Position numbers and translations under genes: made by a program. A DNA stretch of 64,000 bases from Poecilobothrus nobilitatus (Eukaryota > Arthropoda > Insecta > Diptera > Dolichopodidae). Below, piece by piece: positions 34,967 through 46,282 of this stretch; position 1 is the first letter of the stretch, and the number at the start of each line of letters is the position of its first letter. The stretch covers positions 33,248,496 through 33,312,495 of the forward strand of contig OX352774.1 in assembly GCA_947095535.1 (NCBI GenBank), read 5' to 3'. The notes under the pieces are model-generated. The model was given only the letters and a program-made list of their open reading frames with translations. It was not told the DNA's origin and ran no database searches.

Positions 34967-37920
34967 CATAATTTTAGATTTTTTCTTTTTGCCCATCTCA
35001 AAGTTCAGTTTAACATAAGCATTTTCATATACATATAACATAACATCAAAAGAGGTAATAGGCAAATCAATCGAAATTTTTATGTACAGCGTGTTTTAAA
35101 AGCTTTTGTATAAATATTCAAGAGTAAATTCTTAGTCGTTTTAACCATTTTCGAGATATATGGATTTTTATGTGATTTTTGTTTCACATTATAAATTGCC
35201 GCATAACTTTTGACTCACATGTTCTACAGAAACTAACTTAGTATTGTTTAAAAGCTTATTTTTCAAAATTTATATCTAAATATTGTGAAGGATTTGTTAT
35301 CCCGAAATAATTATTTTTTAAATTAGAGCTAAAAATATTAAAATATATAAAAATGAATATTTATATTTTTTTAAAATAACGGAGTTTCCTGTTTAAAAAT
35401 ATTCTATTAAAATGTTCTATTGTTAATGTCTAATATATATGTTGTCCATTTAAGAATTTCCACCCTGCAGAAATGAGCTTTTATACTACTAATTGTTCCT
35501 CTGAAAAAGTGTTTAAATAGAGAAGAAAGTAATTTGAACTTTTTCTTTTTATTTCTACTGAATCACAAAGATCATCACCAATAAAATATATATAGAATTT
35601 CTTTAGTATTTCTGTATAATGTATACAAATTTATTTATTTATTCTTTAATTCTTTATTTATTCATACTTAAGCCTTTTATTCAAATTTGAAGTATTAACT
35701 GGACCACACAAACACAACACCTTGCAATATTTATTTCATAATTTATTTTAAGTCATACTAAATAATAATATTCTAAGCCGCAAAATTAGTTCAAGTGTAG
35801 TCTATTTGAACAGAAATCTTTAGAACTTGCTATGAAAAGTAATTTTAGGTGAAACAAAATTAATCAGTTAGAACAATTTTTCAGCCACAATCGCAAATGA
35901 ATATTCATTTTGTTTCTGGTGAAAAAAAAAATTGAACTTCAACCGAAAATGTATACCTATTTTATCCACATGGAATATAGCGAGAATGTAAAAAAGAAGA
36001 AATGTGTTCAAGTCAAGAAAAAAAATGTTAGGTATAGTACAATTAAGTTGGTGTAGTTTTTTCTCTATTCTGTACGGAAATAATTGAATGGAGCCAATTA
36101 AATACAGTTATACAAACTTTTTGTTTTTGTTTTGCTACTCTATAGGTACTAAAACCAGCAAGACTTTCCGTTATTATAATTTAAATAATGTTATAACAAG
36201 ATTTAACCCATGCCTTTATAACTACAAATCGCAACATTCAGACAATAACTTTGAAAAATGAACTAAATTTATGCGATCTAATCTCATGGGAGATTTTCTT
36301 TATGAAAGGAGCTCACTTTTCGAACTTTATGTAGAAAAACAGCCTTTTATCTAAATATCTATATTAAGTACAATAATATTGATATTTCCTATCATATTTG
36401 AAAAATTTTATTAGAAAAAAATTATTATTTTGTGACATAACTTGCAAAAAAAGGTATAGGTATTGTCTTCAACCTTTCAGATTCTAATTCACTCAGTATG
36501 TACCTATACTCATATTACAAAAAATGTATGTAAAAAAATTTAAAACATTTTTTTTTCCTTTCCTTTTTCATTGTTCCTCTAACTTATAAGTAACATTCTG
36601 TATCGTTCTAAAAACGTTTTACTGCCAATAAAAAAAGAAGTGATGAGCCAATGAGTAAAAAACCACATATTATGTATCTATGTATTTTTAAATCATTTAA
36701 TTTATCCACGAAAGTAATAACAAAACTAAATTTCGGTTAAATTACAAAAAAATATTAATTGAGTATTCCGGATTCTGGATTGTAATAGTAATAGAGGCAG
36801 GCATTGGTTGTAGATACTATTAAAATGTTTTACTGTATTAACTACATAATATGTATCTATGTTAATTTTTTATTTAAAAAAATGTACTGTTTATATTTTT
36901 TTTTTTCTAATAAACATTCAAACAAACAACTATAAACTTAAAAATACTTAAAACTACCATTCAATAATAATTAAATTAAAAATAAAACTATTTGCCAGCA
37001 CAAATTATTCTAAGATTCACTTAAAACTCGTAACTTGTATAATTACCTAGGTATGTATGTATATTATAATACAACAGTCGATTCAATTAATTTAAAATTA
37101 CCGTATTCCTACAATAAAAGAATTTAAAAAAAAACAAAAAATGTTTGGAAAAATTGCAAAAATATTGCAATTTTTTTTTATTTTTTTATTTTTCTACGAT
37201 CTGAGATCATTTCATTTAAATTTTTATTGTTTTTGTTTTTTTTTACAATTTTTCCCATTTATGAATGAAATTTAAAAAAAAAAAAATACCTACAACAAAA
37301 TAGTTTCTTTACAACAATTTCCTACAAATTTATCAGTATACAATATGCTCTCCACCATTTAGGTACTATACTATGTACCTACATGTACGTTCTGTATAAT
37401 TTTGTCTACTCCCCATTTTTGTGTTTCATTTTTTTTTTCGACGATTATTTTAATGAAAATTTGTACATGTATGAATGACGTACTAAAAAACAAACAAAAA
37501 TATGATCCGATAACTACATATACATACATATATGGTATATATGATGATACGTAGACGATGTAATGTAAGTGCGATAAGGAAAGCGAAAAAAAATTATAAA
37601 TGAAATGGTACTCTGCTTTTGTTTTTTTTTTTTTTTTTAAACGCGAACACGGGTATTGTCTTCAGTGATGCGTTATATTGAATGAATTTTGTATACAATA
37701 TAAGTACATTTATGTACATAGCTTTTATCTAAAATAAATGCATTAATTGTTTTTTTTTTTCGTATCCAAACCGTAGTTTATAGTTTGACAGTTAGGTATT
37801 TTGAAAGATTTGTTTGTAATAAAAATGAGTTAAAAATTAATTAACTATACAATCGCTTCATAAAATACAGATTAAATTTTAATCAAAAACTAAATTATAT
37901 TAAACAAAAACAACATATTT
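34967..37920. other. Gene-free AT-rich stretch
   Basis: No gene. Around 35085-35300 a block starting ACAGCGTGTTTTAAAAG with a TTTTCGAGATATATGGATTT word resembles insect TIR-element sequence, but no partner end was found. Poly(T) runs at 37619-37638 and 37750-37760. Confidence 0.45.
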
Positions 37921-38520
37921 TCCAATCATATTTTTGGTATAGCTAAAGATGCAGCTAGATGTATGGGTTTCCTATATCATTGTAAAGCCTTTTTTTCATC
38001 TTCTGATCTCCTTAATATCTATAAAATATATATAAGACCAAAGATGGAGTACAATGGACATATTTGGGCAGGAACCTCCAAAACGGTATTGGGATTTCTC
38101 GATAAAGTGCAAAATAGAGGAATTCGTCTAATAAACGATCCCCATGTCACCTCTACGCTCTCTTCACTCGGTCTACGACGCCTAATAGGAACACTTACCC
38201 TGTTTTATAGATACCTTATAAGGTTGGGTTCTTGTTCTAACGAGATTAAAAGTTTGATGTCTCCTCTCAAAGCATTCCAAAGAGAAACAAGGAGAGCCTC
38301 TGCTGCCCATCCCTATGTAGTTCAAATTCCCAGATGGCATAATTCGGCTTATGGAAATTCGTTTGTAGTACGAACATCGCGAATGTGGAACCATCTTCCA
38401 CCTCATGTGTTTCCCAGAATTAGTGATGATTACATTTACAATGTGCAAAGATTCAAGGTGAATATTAACAACTTTGTTCACAATATGCCTGCCAATTTGA
38501 AATCTATTTTCATTCCGTAA
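37921..38520 (+). CDS. Non-LTR retrotransposon reverse transcriptase, C-terminal part (5'-truncated)
   Basis: An uninterrupted 199-codon frame from 37921 to TAA at 38518-38520, the longest credible coding sequence in the window. It is the segment downstream of the reverse-transcriptase catalytic core. In order: IAKDAARCMGFL, LLNIYKIYIRPKMEYNGHIW (about residues 26-45), LDKVQNRGIRLINDP, LGLRRLIGTLTLFYRYL, FQRETRRASAAHPYVV, then SRMWNHLPPHVFPRISDDY and FKVNINNF near the end. These match the conserved post-RT 'thumb and connection' order of Jockey/CR1-like LINE ORF2 proteins. The endonuclease and the FADD-type catalytic motif are missing upstream, so it cannot encode an active enzyme. A Met at 37963 is just an internal codon. 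The minus frame at 38182-38481 is its shadow. Lack of stops suggests a relatively recent insertion. Confidence 0.85.
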   Translation, partial: SNHIFGIAKDAARCMGFLYHCKAFFSSSDLLNIYKIYIRPKMEYNGHIWAGTSKTVLGFLDKVQNRGIRLINDPHVTSTLSSLGLRRLIGTLTLFYRYLIRLGSCSNEIKSLMSPLKAFQRETRRASAAHPYVVQIPRWHNSAYGNSFVVRTSRMWNHLPPHVFPRISDDYIYNVQRFKVNINNFVHNMPANLKSIFIP

Positions 38521-38701
38521 CCCAACATCCTCTGACCAGGCAGTACATTAGTACTAAAGGTCGTATAACCTATTGTTTGGTCAAAAAAGTGAGGTGGTGT
38601 TTAGTGGGTTAAACTCTCACACACTCATAAAGGACTCGTGCTCGTTTTCAATCCTCTATAGTGTCTTTCGATGATTCCCACCTACCCTCGCAAAAAAAAA
38701 A
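38521..38701 (+). mobile_element. LINE family L 3' UTR and poly(A) tail
   Basis: Follows the stop codon directly. It contains ATTGTTTGGTCAAAAAAGTG, GTGTCTTTCGATGATTCCC and the terminus ACCTACCCTCGC followed by 11 A. The same end recurs inverted at 12220, 30543 and 59324. No polyadenylation hexamer or target duplication is obvious. Confidence 0.8.
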
Positions 38702-41189
38702 ATACTGCATTATATAATTATATAAAAGTAGAAGTAACTTATCAAAGATTTTTTTTTTTGTTATCTCATTTTTTATTCTCCATTTTTTTAAACTTTGCTC
38801 ACATTCTCATAAATATTAATATTTTAATAAGCTGATAATATTTTTATAATAGTAATAATAGTGTAGGAAACACAAGCTCAAAGCTAGTAATAAGTAATAA
38901 CCAAATAACAATTATACTACATCTTATAAAAGTACCCGATTTCTTTAGTATAACAGGTTCGTCAAAAACATATGTATGAATATACAAAAATCTTGATTTT
39001 AAAATATGATTTAAAAAATTTGGAAGCAAATTTCACAATTAATGTGATAAAACTGTCAATAAAAGCATGTTCAACTAAATAAATTTCAAGTAATTACCAA
39101 GGAGTATTTATACTGCATCTTGTAAGAATAACAAAGTTCTCTGGGGATAACAGGATCGTCAAAAAAATGTATACAAAAATCACGATTTTAAAACTTTATT
39201 TAAATAATTTGAAGTCAATTACAAATTTAAAAATTAACAATTTTAATTAACAATTCAAGGAAGATTTTAGAAAAGAACCCTTCGAATCAGATTACATATT
39301 CAAAATCGATATAAAACTTCTGTTTTAAAAAAAAAGCCAAAAAATAGAGTGCAAAATGATAGAAACTTTTTTTTTTAAAAATTTTATGTATACAATTTTT
39401 GATTCGTCCATGGATAACAGATCTTTGATTTCACTTTATTATACATGAACTTTACCTACTACTAACATACCATTCGAAAACAAGTACACTTAACATTATA
39501 TACATACGTGAACCCATTTTATTTTTTCTAATATACAGCACTGATATAAATTCAATGGCATGAGTGAAAAGATCGTCAGATCACTTTATATAATCATATA
39601 TAGTATGTGTGCGTTTGTTTGTTAAATAAAGTGAAGTTCACGCTAGTGAAAAACAAAAAAAAAAAAATAGCAAATTTAAAACTGTGAATAATGTTATGCA
39701 ATATTGCAATGTTTTTAAGTTTTTTTTTTTTTGTTGTTGTTTTTTTTTCTTTGTTTGTAGAAAATGAATGAATGATTGAATGAATGAATCAATGAATAAA
39801 ATGAAATAAAAATATAATGAATGAATGAATGAATGAACGGAAACCACGGAATATAGTTTTACTCACGAGACTTACAATATTATATGTATAACAATAAGTG
39901 TATATTTCATTCAATATACATATGACATACATAACATAAGTAAATATACCTTATAAATGTATATGGGCATATTGAGGAGAAGGTGTATACATAGTTTTAA
40001 ATTAGTGAAAGATAACTAAATTATTTCATATTTATTTATACATAATATACCGTATACTTGTATTGTAGATTTGTATGATTGAATGGATGAGCATGGAACG
40101 GTTATTCTTTTTTTTTTTGTTTTTGTTAGTTTTTGCATTTATGAAATTAATATTTTTAAGTTTTGGATTTTTTTTTTTTTTTTGGATCATGTAGTTTAGG
40201 AAGGAAGTTTACAAAACAAAAAAAAAAAAAAAAAAACAGGGCGAACGAAGAAAGCCAATTTTTCTTTAATTTTTTTTTTTGCAGTTGTTTTTTTTTTTGA
40301 TTCATTTTAATTTTTTATTACTTGGTTGATTCATGTAAGCATGAGTTTCAACATAATAATATTAAAACGGAATTAATTATTTTAATGCTGAACCAATTAA
40401 CAAATAATTTTACAATTAAAATAATACTAGGTACCTATAGAAAAAGAAAATATATATATTTTTATTACTTAAAATTTTTTTATTACAAGATATGGTTAGG
40501 TATGTTATGATTTTTTAATTTTAAAATTTTATACGATTTTAATTGACTCATTAATAGTAAATGTAAATAGGTACCTAGGTATAATGCGCATGAGTCGATT
40601 TTTCCTTTATTTTTGCTCTGGTCATTGGTATATGATTTTGGTTGAAATGAAAGATTCGAATTAAAGATTGATGGCTGTTTTAGTTATAAAATGTATCAAT
40701 ATTAGTCACTTATGTTAGATGCGTCTGTTCACTTCCTAATATTTCTTAATCAAAATATGTATATTTTTTTCAATGTGGCCTGATATGAGCACATAGCACA
40801 TTTAAGTGAAGAAATCTTCAGATATGGCTTCGATAAACTTTTTTTTTTTATTAATTTTAAATGCCTTCAGTAATCGATTCCTAAATTTATTTCATAATAG
40901 ATTAATAACTTTTCATATTTAAAAAAACCAAATCAAGCTCTCTCGAATATACTCTCGAATATTAATTTAGTTTAAATACGTGTTAGCTTTCATACCATAT
41001 ACAGTGTTCTGCGTATAATCTGCCATAGAGCAGTGGGTGATAGGGGAGAAGAAATGTAAAGTGCACATTAGAGCCTTTTGTTGAACTGTTTTTCTAACTC
41101 ATAAAAAGTGGGCATTGCTTTTCTTAATGTGACTTAAATTTATATGACTTAAACGCATTTACTCTTTTTTAAAACGCATTTACTCTACC
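38702..41189. other. Gene-free AT-rich stretch
   Basis: A GAAT tetranucleotide microsatellite occupies 39763-39838, partly interrupted. T-runs occur at 39721-39732, 40170-40183 and elsewhere, and A-runs at 40219-40235. No gene recognised. Confidence 0.55.
39763..39838. repeat. (ATGA)n microsatellite
   Basis: Two blocks of ATGA/GAAT repeats (about 39763-39797 and 39816-39836) separated by AT-rich sequence. Confidence 0.8.
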
Positions 41190-42260
41190 ACTTTTTTTAT
41201 TCTAAATTTCGGGAGTTTTTTCTTCTTTTATAACTCCGGTACGCTTTTAGTTAAAACTTTAAAATTTTAAGGGACAAAATATCTTTTAGAATTAGTATAA
41301 GTTGTCTCAGAAAGTTTTTTTTGTACCACCTACAGTTTAAGGACTATTAGGGCTCAAAAATTGAAATTTTTGCTATTTTTAAACACCTGTAACTTAAGTA
41401 TCTGTACACATTTCACTTCAGTTTTATAATTTTATATATGTAAATGGTTTTTCTTAATTCTGTAGAGTTCCCCTTAAATTTGAAGAAAGTGTCTCTTTAT
41501 TTTGTCACATTTTTTCTTATTATGTATATAAAATTTTAAGAAAATTTTCAAATTTTGGTGCAAGTCACAATATTCTAAACAGTTTGTATTGTCTTTTGTA
41601 AAAGTCTGCAAATTTAAAAACCTTTGATTTACATTCTGTTTTTTTTATATATTCAATCAATCTAAATATCTAAAATACCTCAATCAAAATATCTAAACCC
41701 TAGATACTGCAAAATATCTAAATCCTAGAACTAGAAACTTTGAAATCTTGCAAGGAGTATGATGTTTCAAAATGGCAGTAAGACTTTAAGGGAGTTCAAA
41801 AAATTCTTAATTTGATATTTTTATACATCTACTATTTTGAGCTCACACATTTCATTTTTGTTTCTTAACAAAATATGGGCTTTTCTTAAAAATGAAGAGA
41901 TTGTTTATTTAGTTTTTATAATTTACATTTTCAAGAAATTATGAAATTTTAAATTTAATGTCAAAAAAATCGTAATCTCCGTCCTTTCATCCATCTGTTT
42001 ACAAAACTTCTATACCGTTTGTAGTACAACATTTATATCTAACCCGCCGACCCATTACAAAGATACAGCCCCTCAGAGTTTGAAAAAGTCCTATATTTAT
42101 ATGTGTGGCTTAAGAATTAGCATGCCTAAGTTAAAATAGAAAAGTGTTTTGAACATCCTCCCTTACATTTTTAACCCTTAAGAGTTATTAAGGGTTAAAA
42201 ATTTAAAAAATTTTTATGTTTAGACTCCTGTAACTTAGGCACCTGTACAATATACATTTT
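41190..42260 (-). mobile_element. Family X fragments, two units, minus strand
   Basis: 41220-41640 on the minus strand carries the family X left end: the 'acattctg', 'aatacaaactgtttagaat' and 'caccaaaatttgaaaatt' words, then the GAGCC-type and 'ccggagtt' blocks. 41980-42250 again holds X blocks, including AACTTCTATACCG next to CATCTGTTTACAAAAC and a CCCCTCAGAGTTTGAAAAAG word. Between them (41640-41810) is a run of AATATCTAAA words. The hairpin at 42171-42198 lies inside. Non-coding. Confidence 0.55.
42171..42198. repeat. Perfect 11-bp stem hairpin
   Basis: TTAACCCTTAA, a 6-nt spacer, then TTAAGGGTTAA: a perfect inverted repeat inside a family X fragment. Confidence 0.7.
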
Positions 42261-42350
42261 TCTTATAATATGAAATTAGTATTATATAATTATCTACATA
42301 TACATATAAAAAAATCAGTATGTATATCTTATAATTAACATCATATTGTT

Positions 42351-42573
42351 AATATATAATAAAATAAAAAAATTTTTGTATAAGATAATAGATGGCGTAG
42401 AAGTAAAGAAATATTTACGTCTCATAGTCTTGTACAATAACTACAACCGAATAATTAACGGCTTAGTAAAATTAATAATTTCAGAAACTGAAGTTTAGTC
42501 AAATATTAATAATAAATGACTTAGTGAATGGCATATGCTCCTTGTAGAAGTGGAAAGGGGGAAAAAAAAAAAA
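42351..42573 (+). mobile_element. Poly(A)-tailed repeat family A, copy 4
   Basis: Nearly full-length. It has an AATATATAATAAAATA lead-in as in copy 2, TTTTTGTATAAGATAATAGA, GATGGCGTAG, AGTCTTGTACAATAACTACA, TTAACGGCTTAGTA, TCAGAAACTGAAGTTTAG, AATGACTTAGTGAATG, CTTGTAGAAGTGG, GGGG and an 11-A tail. Same strand as all other copies. Confidence 0.7.
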
Positions 42574-44057
42574 CTGCCAATAAAATACTGATATCTGAAT
42601 TCTGAACTAATTAATCAACTTAAGACATTGCTCTTCGTTTGATCATGCATGCTTTTAAACTCAAAAATAAATATTTCAAAAAAAAAAAAAAAAACAAATA
42701 AGAAAAATTTAAAAATTAAACATTATATAAATGCAAAATAGGAAAAAATTATAAAAATAGGAAGTGTGGGCGCCTCTGTTTCATTACATTTTTTTTTTTT
42801 TTGTTTTTACTCTTTAATTTCAATCTATTCCGTTCGTTTTAATTTTTTTGGCGTGTTGTTTTTCAATTTTTTTGATTTTGTTTTTTTTTTGTTTTTGTGA
42901 AGTTCACAAAACTAATTTTCTCATGAGCCGCATTCGTATTGTAATTTGTACTGCTTTTTTTTTTCTTGTTTTTGCCGATCGATGAAATAAAATAATAAAA
43001 TAACAACAATATAACGTAAAACATGACACACAACATTAACAACAACAAAATGATCAACAACAGCAGCAAAATAAACAAATTTACAGTACTATTTTTTTTT
43101 TCTTTTTTTTATTGTACTGCATTTGTTGTTCTTGTTACTTGTTGTTTATCATGTGTGTATATTTTGCAATTGATGTGTACATCTTTTTTTTTTTTTCTAT
43201 TTTTTAAAATTTTATTTAATACTTGAAATGAGGAAATTAAACCACCTCTTTCATGTTAGAATGAACTTCCCACTTATAAAAAAAACAAAAAAAAAAAACT
43301 AAAAAAATAGAAAAACAAAAAAAAATTTAAATAAAATTAAAAAACAGGCCGACAAAAAAAAAAACACAATCAAACAGCAAAAAAAAAAAAATAAAAAAAA
43401 AAGTGGAAGTAAAAAAAACAAAAAAGAAATAGTGAAAAACTTAACAACAAATAAAAAAAAAAAATACATTGAAAATAAATTAAGAAAAAAATAAAAGGAA
43501 GACAAATTAAAGAAAAGAAAAAATATCAGTAATAAATGAGGAAAATATAGGAAGAAAATTTTGCAATAATAAAAATATGAAAATTGTTACAACATTTTAC
43601 ATTTACATTTTTTTTTTGTTTTTTAATCTTTTGTTTCGTGTTTTTGTTGTTGTTTTTTTTTTTTTTATTGTTTATTTGTTTAAAAATTAATTTTGTGTGC
43701 AGTTTTTCATAAATATATTACATAATATTTTATTAAGTAGAAAAAATTAAAAATTAAAAAATAAAGACATTAAAAAAAAAAAAATTAAATAAATAAATAA
43801 AAAGGAAATAATAATGATTGCAAAATAATGTTTTTTATTGAATATTTTTTTTTTTTTTGTCATGAATTATTGATGTTTTTTTTTTAAGAAAATTTTTCTT
43901 CTTTTTCTTTTCGTTGTTGTGGTTTTTTAATGTTCGAAATTTTTAATACATAATATTTTTTTTTTTGTCTTTTTCGAGTGCAATAACCGGAACAAAACTC
44001 CGGGGTATTTTATTATGTTATTATCAAATTCTGAGTAATTTAAATAAATTAAACTGT
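42574..44057. other. Gene-free, extremely A/T-homopolymeric stretch
   Basis: 43270-43560 on the + strand is almost continuous A-rich sequence, and 43590-43680 and 43850-43970 are T-rich. The frames at 42863-43078, 43023-43226 and 43299-43505 are Phe/Lys/Leu artefacts of these tracts. Confidence 0.6.
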
Positions 44058-44063
44058 AAATAC

Positions 44064-44646
44064 CCCTAACTAATAATAGTTATTCATTATATATAGCAAT
44101 CATCTATCATATGATTATTCAATAAGTTTTCAATGTGATTATATAATATGATATACAAAATCACAACCCTAACCCCTTAATACAGTCATGACAAATCATT
44201 TGAAAAATGTCATATTTATTTCTAATGATTATATGATTTATACGCTCCCCCTCTCTACTAGTGTAGTAATCATTTAACGAATGTTTTTTAAATGACAACG
44301 AATGATAGTTATGATGATTACTATAGTTTTTTTTTTTTATTTATTTTTTTTTTTTATGCAGTTCTCTGCCACATAAATGTGGACAGAAAATTACACAATT
44401 ACACAGGAATTGGCTATGTGAATTGGCGTGGTTATGTGAATGTTGTAAGGGGGAATAACTTTTACAACGTGTGTGGGATTCGAATCCACACTCCTTCGAT
44501 GTTTCCAGCGTATTATACATTCTTACCCACTAGACCAACGAGGCCCCTCTATTATAGTTGGTTATAAATTGAATGTCATGCAATAGTACAAAATCATATG
44601 CAATCATAATATGATAATAGCCAATGAATGAGTGTTATAGATAGGG
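44064..44646. mobile_element. MITE with SINE insertion
   Basis: Outer ends CCCTAACTAATAATAGTTAT and the reverse complement of the right end, CCCTATCTATAACACTCAT, both lead into ATTCATT. Further in, ATCATATGATTAT on the left is mirrored by an ATCATATTATGATTG-type sequence on the right. Removing the SINE (44329-44552) leaves a palindromic AT-rich element of about 360 bp. The target duplication is unclear. Confidence 0.55.
44329..44552 (-). mobile_element. tRNA-derived SINE, copy 1
   Basis: On the minus strand the 5' head is GGGGCCTCGTTGGTCTAGTG followed by GGTAAGAATG; the A box is TGGTCTAGTGGG and the B box GGATTCGAATCCC. Together they give a tRNA-like half of about 75 bp. The body runs through CCTTACAACATTCACATAAC and ATTTTCTGTCCACATTTATG to GTGGCAGAGAACTGCAT and a broken poly(A) tail (T-rich 44329-44355 on +). 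TATAGTT flanks it at 44322-44328 and 44553-44559. It is a Pol III-type retroposon with no protein. The frame at 44292-44567 is a shadow. Confidence 0.8.
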
Positions 44647-44654
44647 TTAATGTA

Positions 44655-45354
44655 CATAATAGTTTCGATAATAATTTCTTCAGATATCTTCTAAGTATAT
44701 ATATCTACGCTACGTCTCCTTGAAAATAAAGGGTTAAATTACCGAATTATTTTAATTTCCTGAATGTTAATGAAAAAAAGCAGTATTAAATTAAAGAGAA
44801 TACAGTTTTTGAATTTCGAATTTTAGTTTAAACTTTGTTTGATGTATTTTTGCTCATTTTTACTGAATGCAATCTAAAAACTTATTAGCCCTTTTTGCAT
44901 CAAAAACCAATATCTATAACTATTCACCCATTTTTATTCCATTATTATTCCAAATTTAGCAATTTAATATCTAACAGAACAAAATTTTGTAATAGCTTTA
45001 AAAAATTCAAGTTTGAGAAGAACTGAATTAATATATTTAAAATGTTTAAATAATTTATTTTACTTTTCATATTTTTGAAGAACACAATATTTTTTTTTTT
45101 ATTAAAATTTTAATTTAAAATAATTCACTGCATTAAAATTTTAAATAAAATTCAACAATTAAATTTTATACATAAAATTCAAATTCGAAATTAATCGGAA
45201 TTAAATAAGAATAAAATTGATTTTATTGAAAATAACTGAAATATGTATTTCGAAATTAATCGGAATTCCTATAATATATGAATGATTCATTTGAAAAATT
45301 TAAATAAATAAAATCAAAATAAATTTAATATATTCCAGATTCTAATATTTATAA
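44655..45354. other. Gene-free AT-rich stretch
   Basis: No element recognised. At the end (45355-45371) the word GCATTCTGCCTTGTTTA matches the terminal sequence of family X in inverted orientation, an isolated scrap. Confidence 0.5.
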
Positions 45355-45629
45355 TGCATTCTGCCTTGTTTAGAAGGTTAGATTTTAAGTTTTTGTTTTG
45401 TTTTTTTTTTTTTTAAATCTTTTTGAAATTAAAAAAAAAAAAAAATTATTTCTTGCGAAAATTTTCTCAAATCTAGAACAAAAAAATAATCGAAATTATT
45501 TTAATTAATTTGAAATTAAAATAAGGTTGAGAAATATTCTTATAAACTTCATAAATAATTAAAGAATTATTGTATTGTTTGTATTTTGATTGATTTTATA
45601 TTGAATATGAAAATAAATCAGTTATTTTT

Positions 45630-46260
45630 AGTACATATGTCCGTCCCTCCATGAGTTTGCTTACAAAACTTCATAACGTTTTTAGACAGAATAATAAAAT
45701 TTTAACTAATTTAGCCCCATCCGTTACGGAGCTACAGCACCTCAAAATTTAAAAAATCCCTATTTTTAAATGTGCTCATCATACGTTTCACTTAATATCT
45801 TTTTAATCGAAATATGCAAACGATAGGATTTTCTTTTACTTTTATAAATCAATATCAAAATAATACAATTTTTGTAAAAATAATATAGTACTTAAATTTA
45901 CCGTTATATGAAAACAAAATTTTGCTTTCTTCATATCTGCGTATCACTTTCAGATAGAGCCTTCAAATTTTAAGAAAAGAAAGGTTTTTCAGAAAATTCT
46001 TTTATACCTCTCCCATATTTAAGACCCATTATGGCTCAAAATTTCATAATTTTCTATTTTTAGACACCGGTACCGGTATTTTACCGGTATTAAAATAAAA
46101 GTCAACACTTAAAGCTTCAAAATTATGTTTTTACAGCTGTATTAGCAGCTTTTTTTAATTATGTACAGAATTTACTTAAAATTAAAGAAAGTATCTTTTG
46201 ATTTTCAGAATTTTTTTCGTATATGCGTAATGATTCCATTTTATTTTTTTAATAAATATG
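45630..46260 (-). mobile_element. Family X copy, minus, head-to-head with the next
   Basis: On + it starts with CCGTCCCTCCATGAG, GCTTACAAAACTTCATAACG and CCATCCGTTACGGAGCTACA, the inverse of the family X right part. It continues inverted through CATAATGGGTC-type and ACCGGTA words to about 46260, where the plus-strand copy 46283-47405 begins. Its 'ataacggtaaattta' block also matches 28540-28560, so it preserves sequence lost from the 46283 copy. Confidence 0.6.
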
Positions 46261-46282
46261 TAAGGCATGCTGGAATAAAATA

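Noticed and set aside
35085..35400. Possible TIR element starting ACAGCGTGTTTT
   Set aside because: No inverted partner or target duplication found.
38182..38481. 99-codon minus frame
   Set aside because: Shadow of the LINE reverse-transcriptase fragment on the plus strand.
40980..41060. Possible LINE family L scrap (ATAATCTGCCATAGAGCAG)
   Set aside because: Only one short word resembles 1040-1060 and 12385-12400; insufficient to call.
43299..43505. Phe-rich minus frame
   Set aside because: Pure product of an A-rich tract; also true for 42863-43078 and 58239-58514.
44329..44552. Possible genuine tRNA gene
   Set aside because: A and B boxes are present, but there is no complete cloverleaf or acceptor stem, and the sequence continues into a SINE body with A-tail and target duplications.
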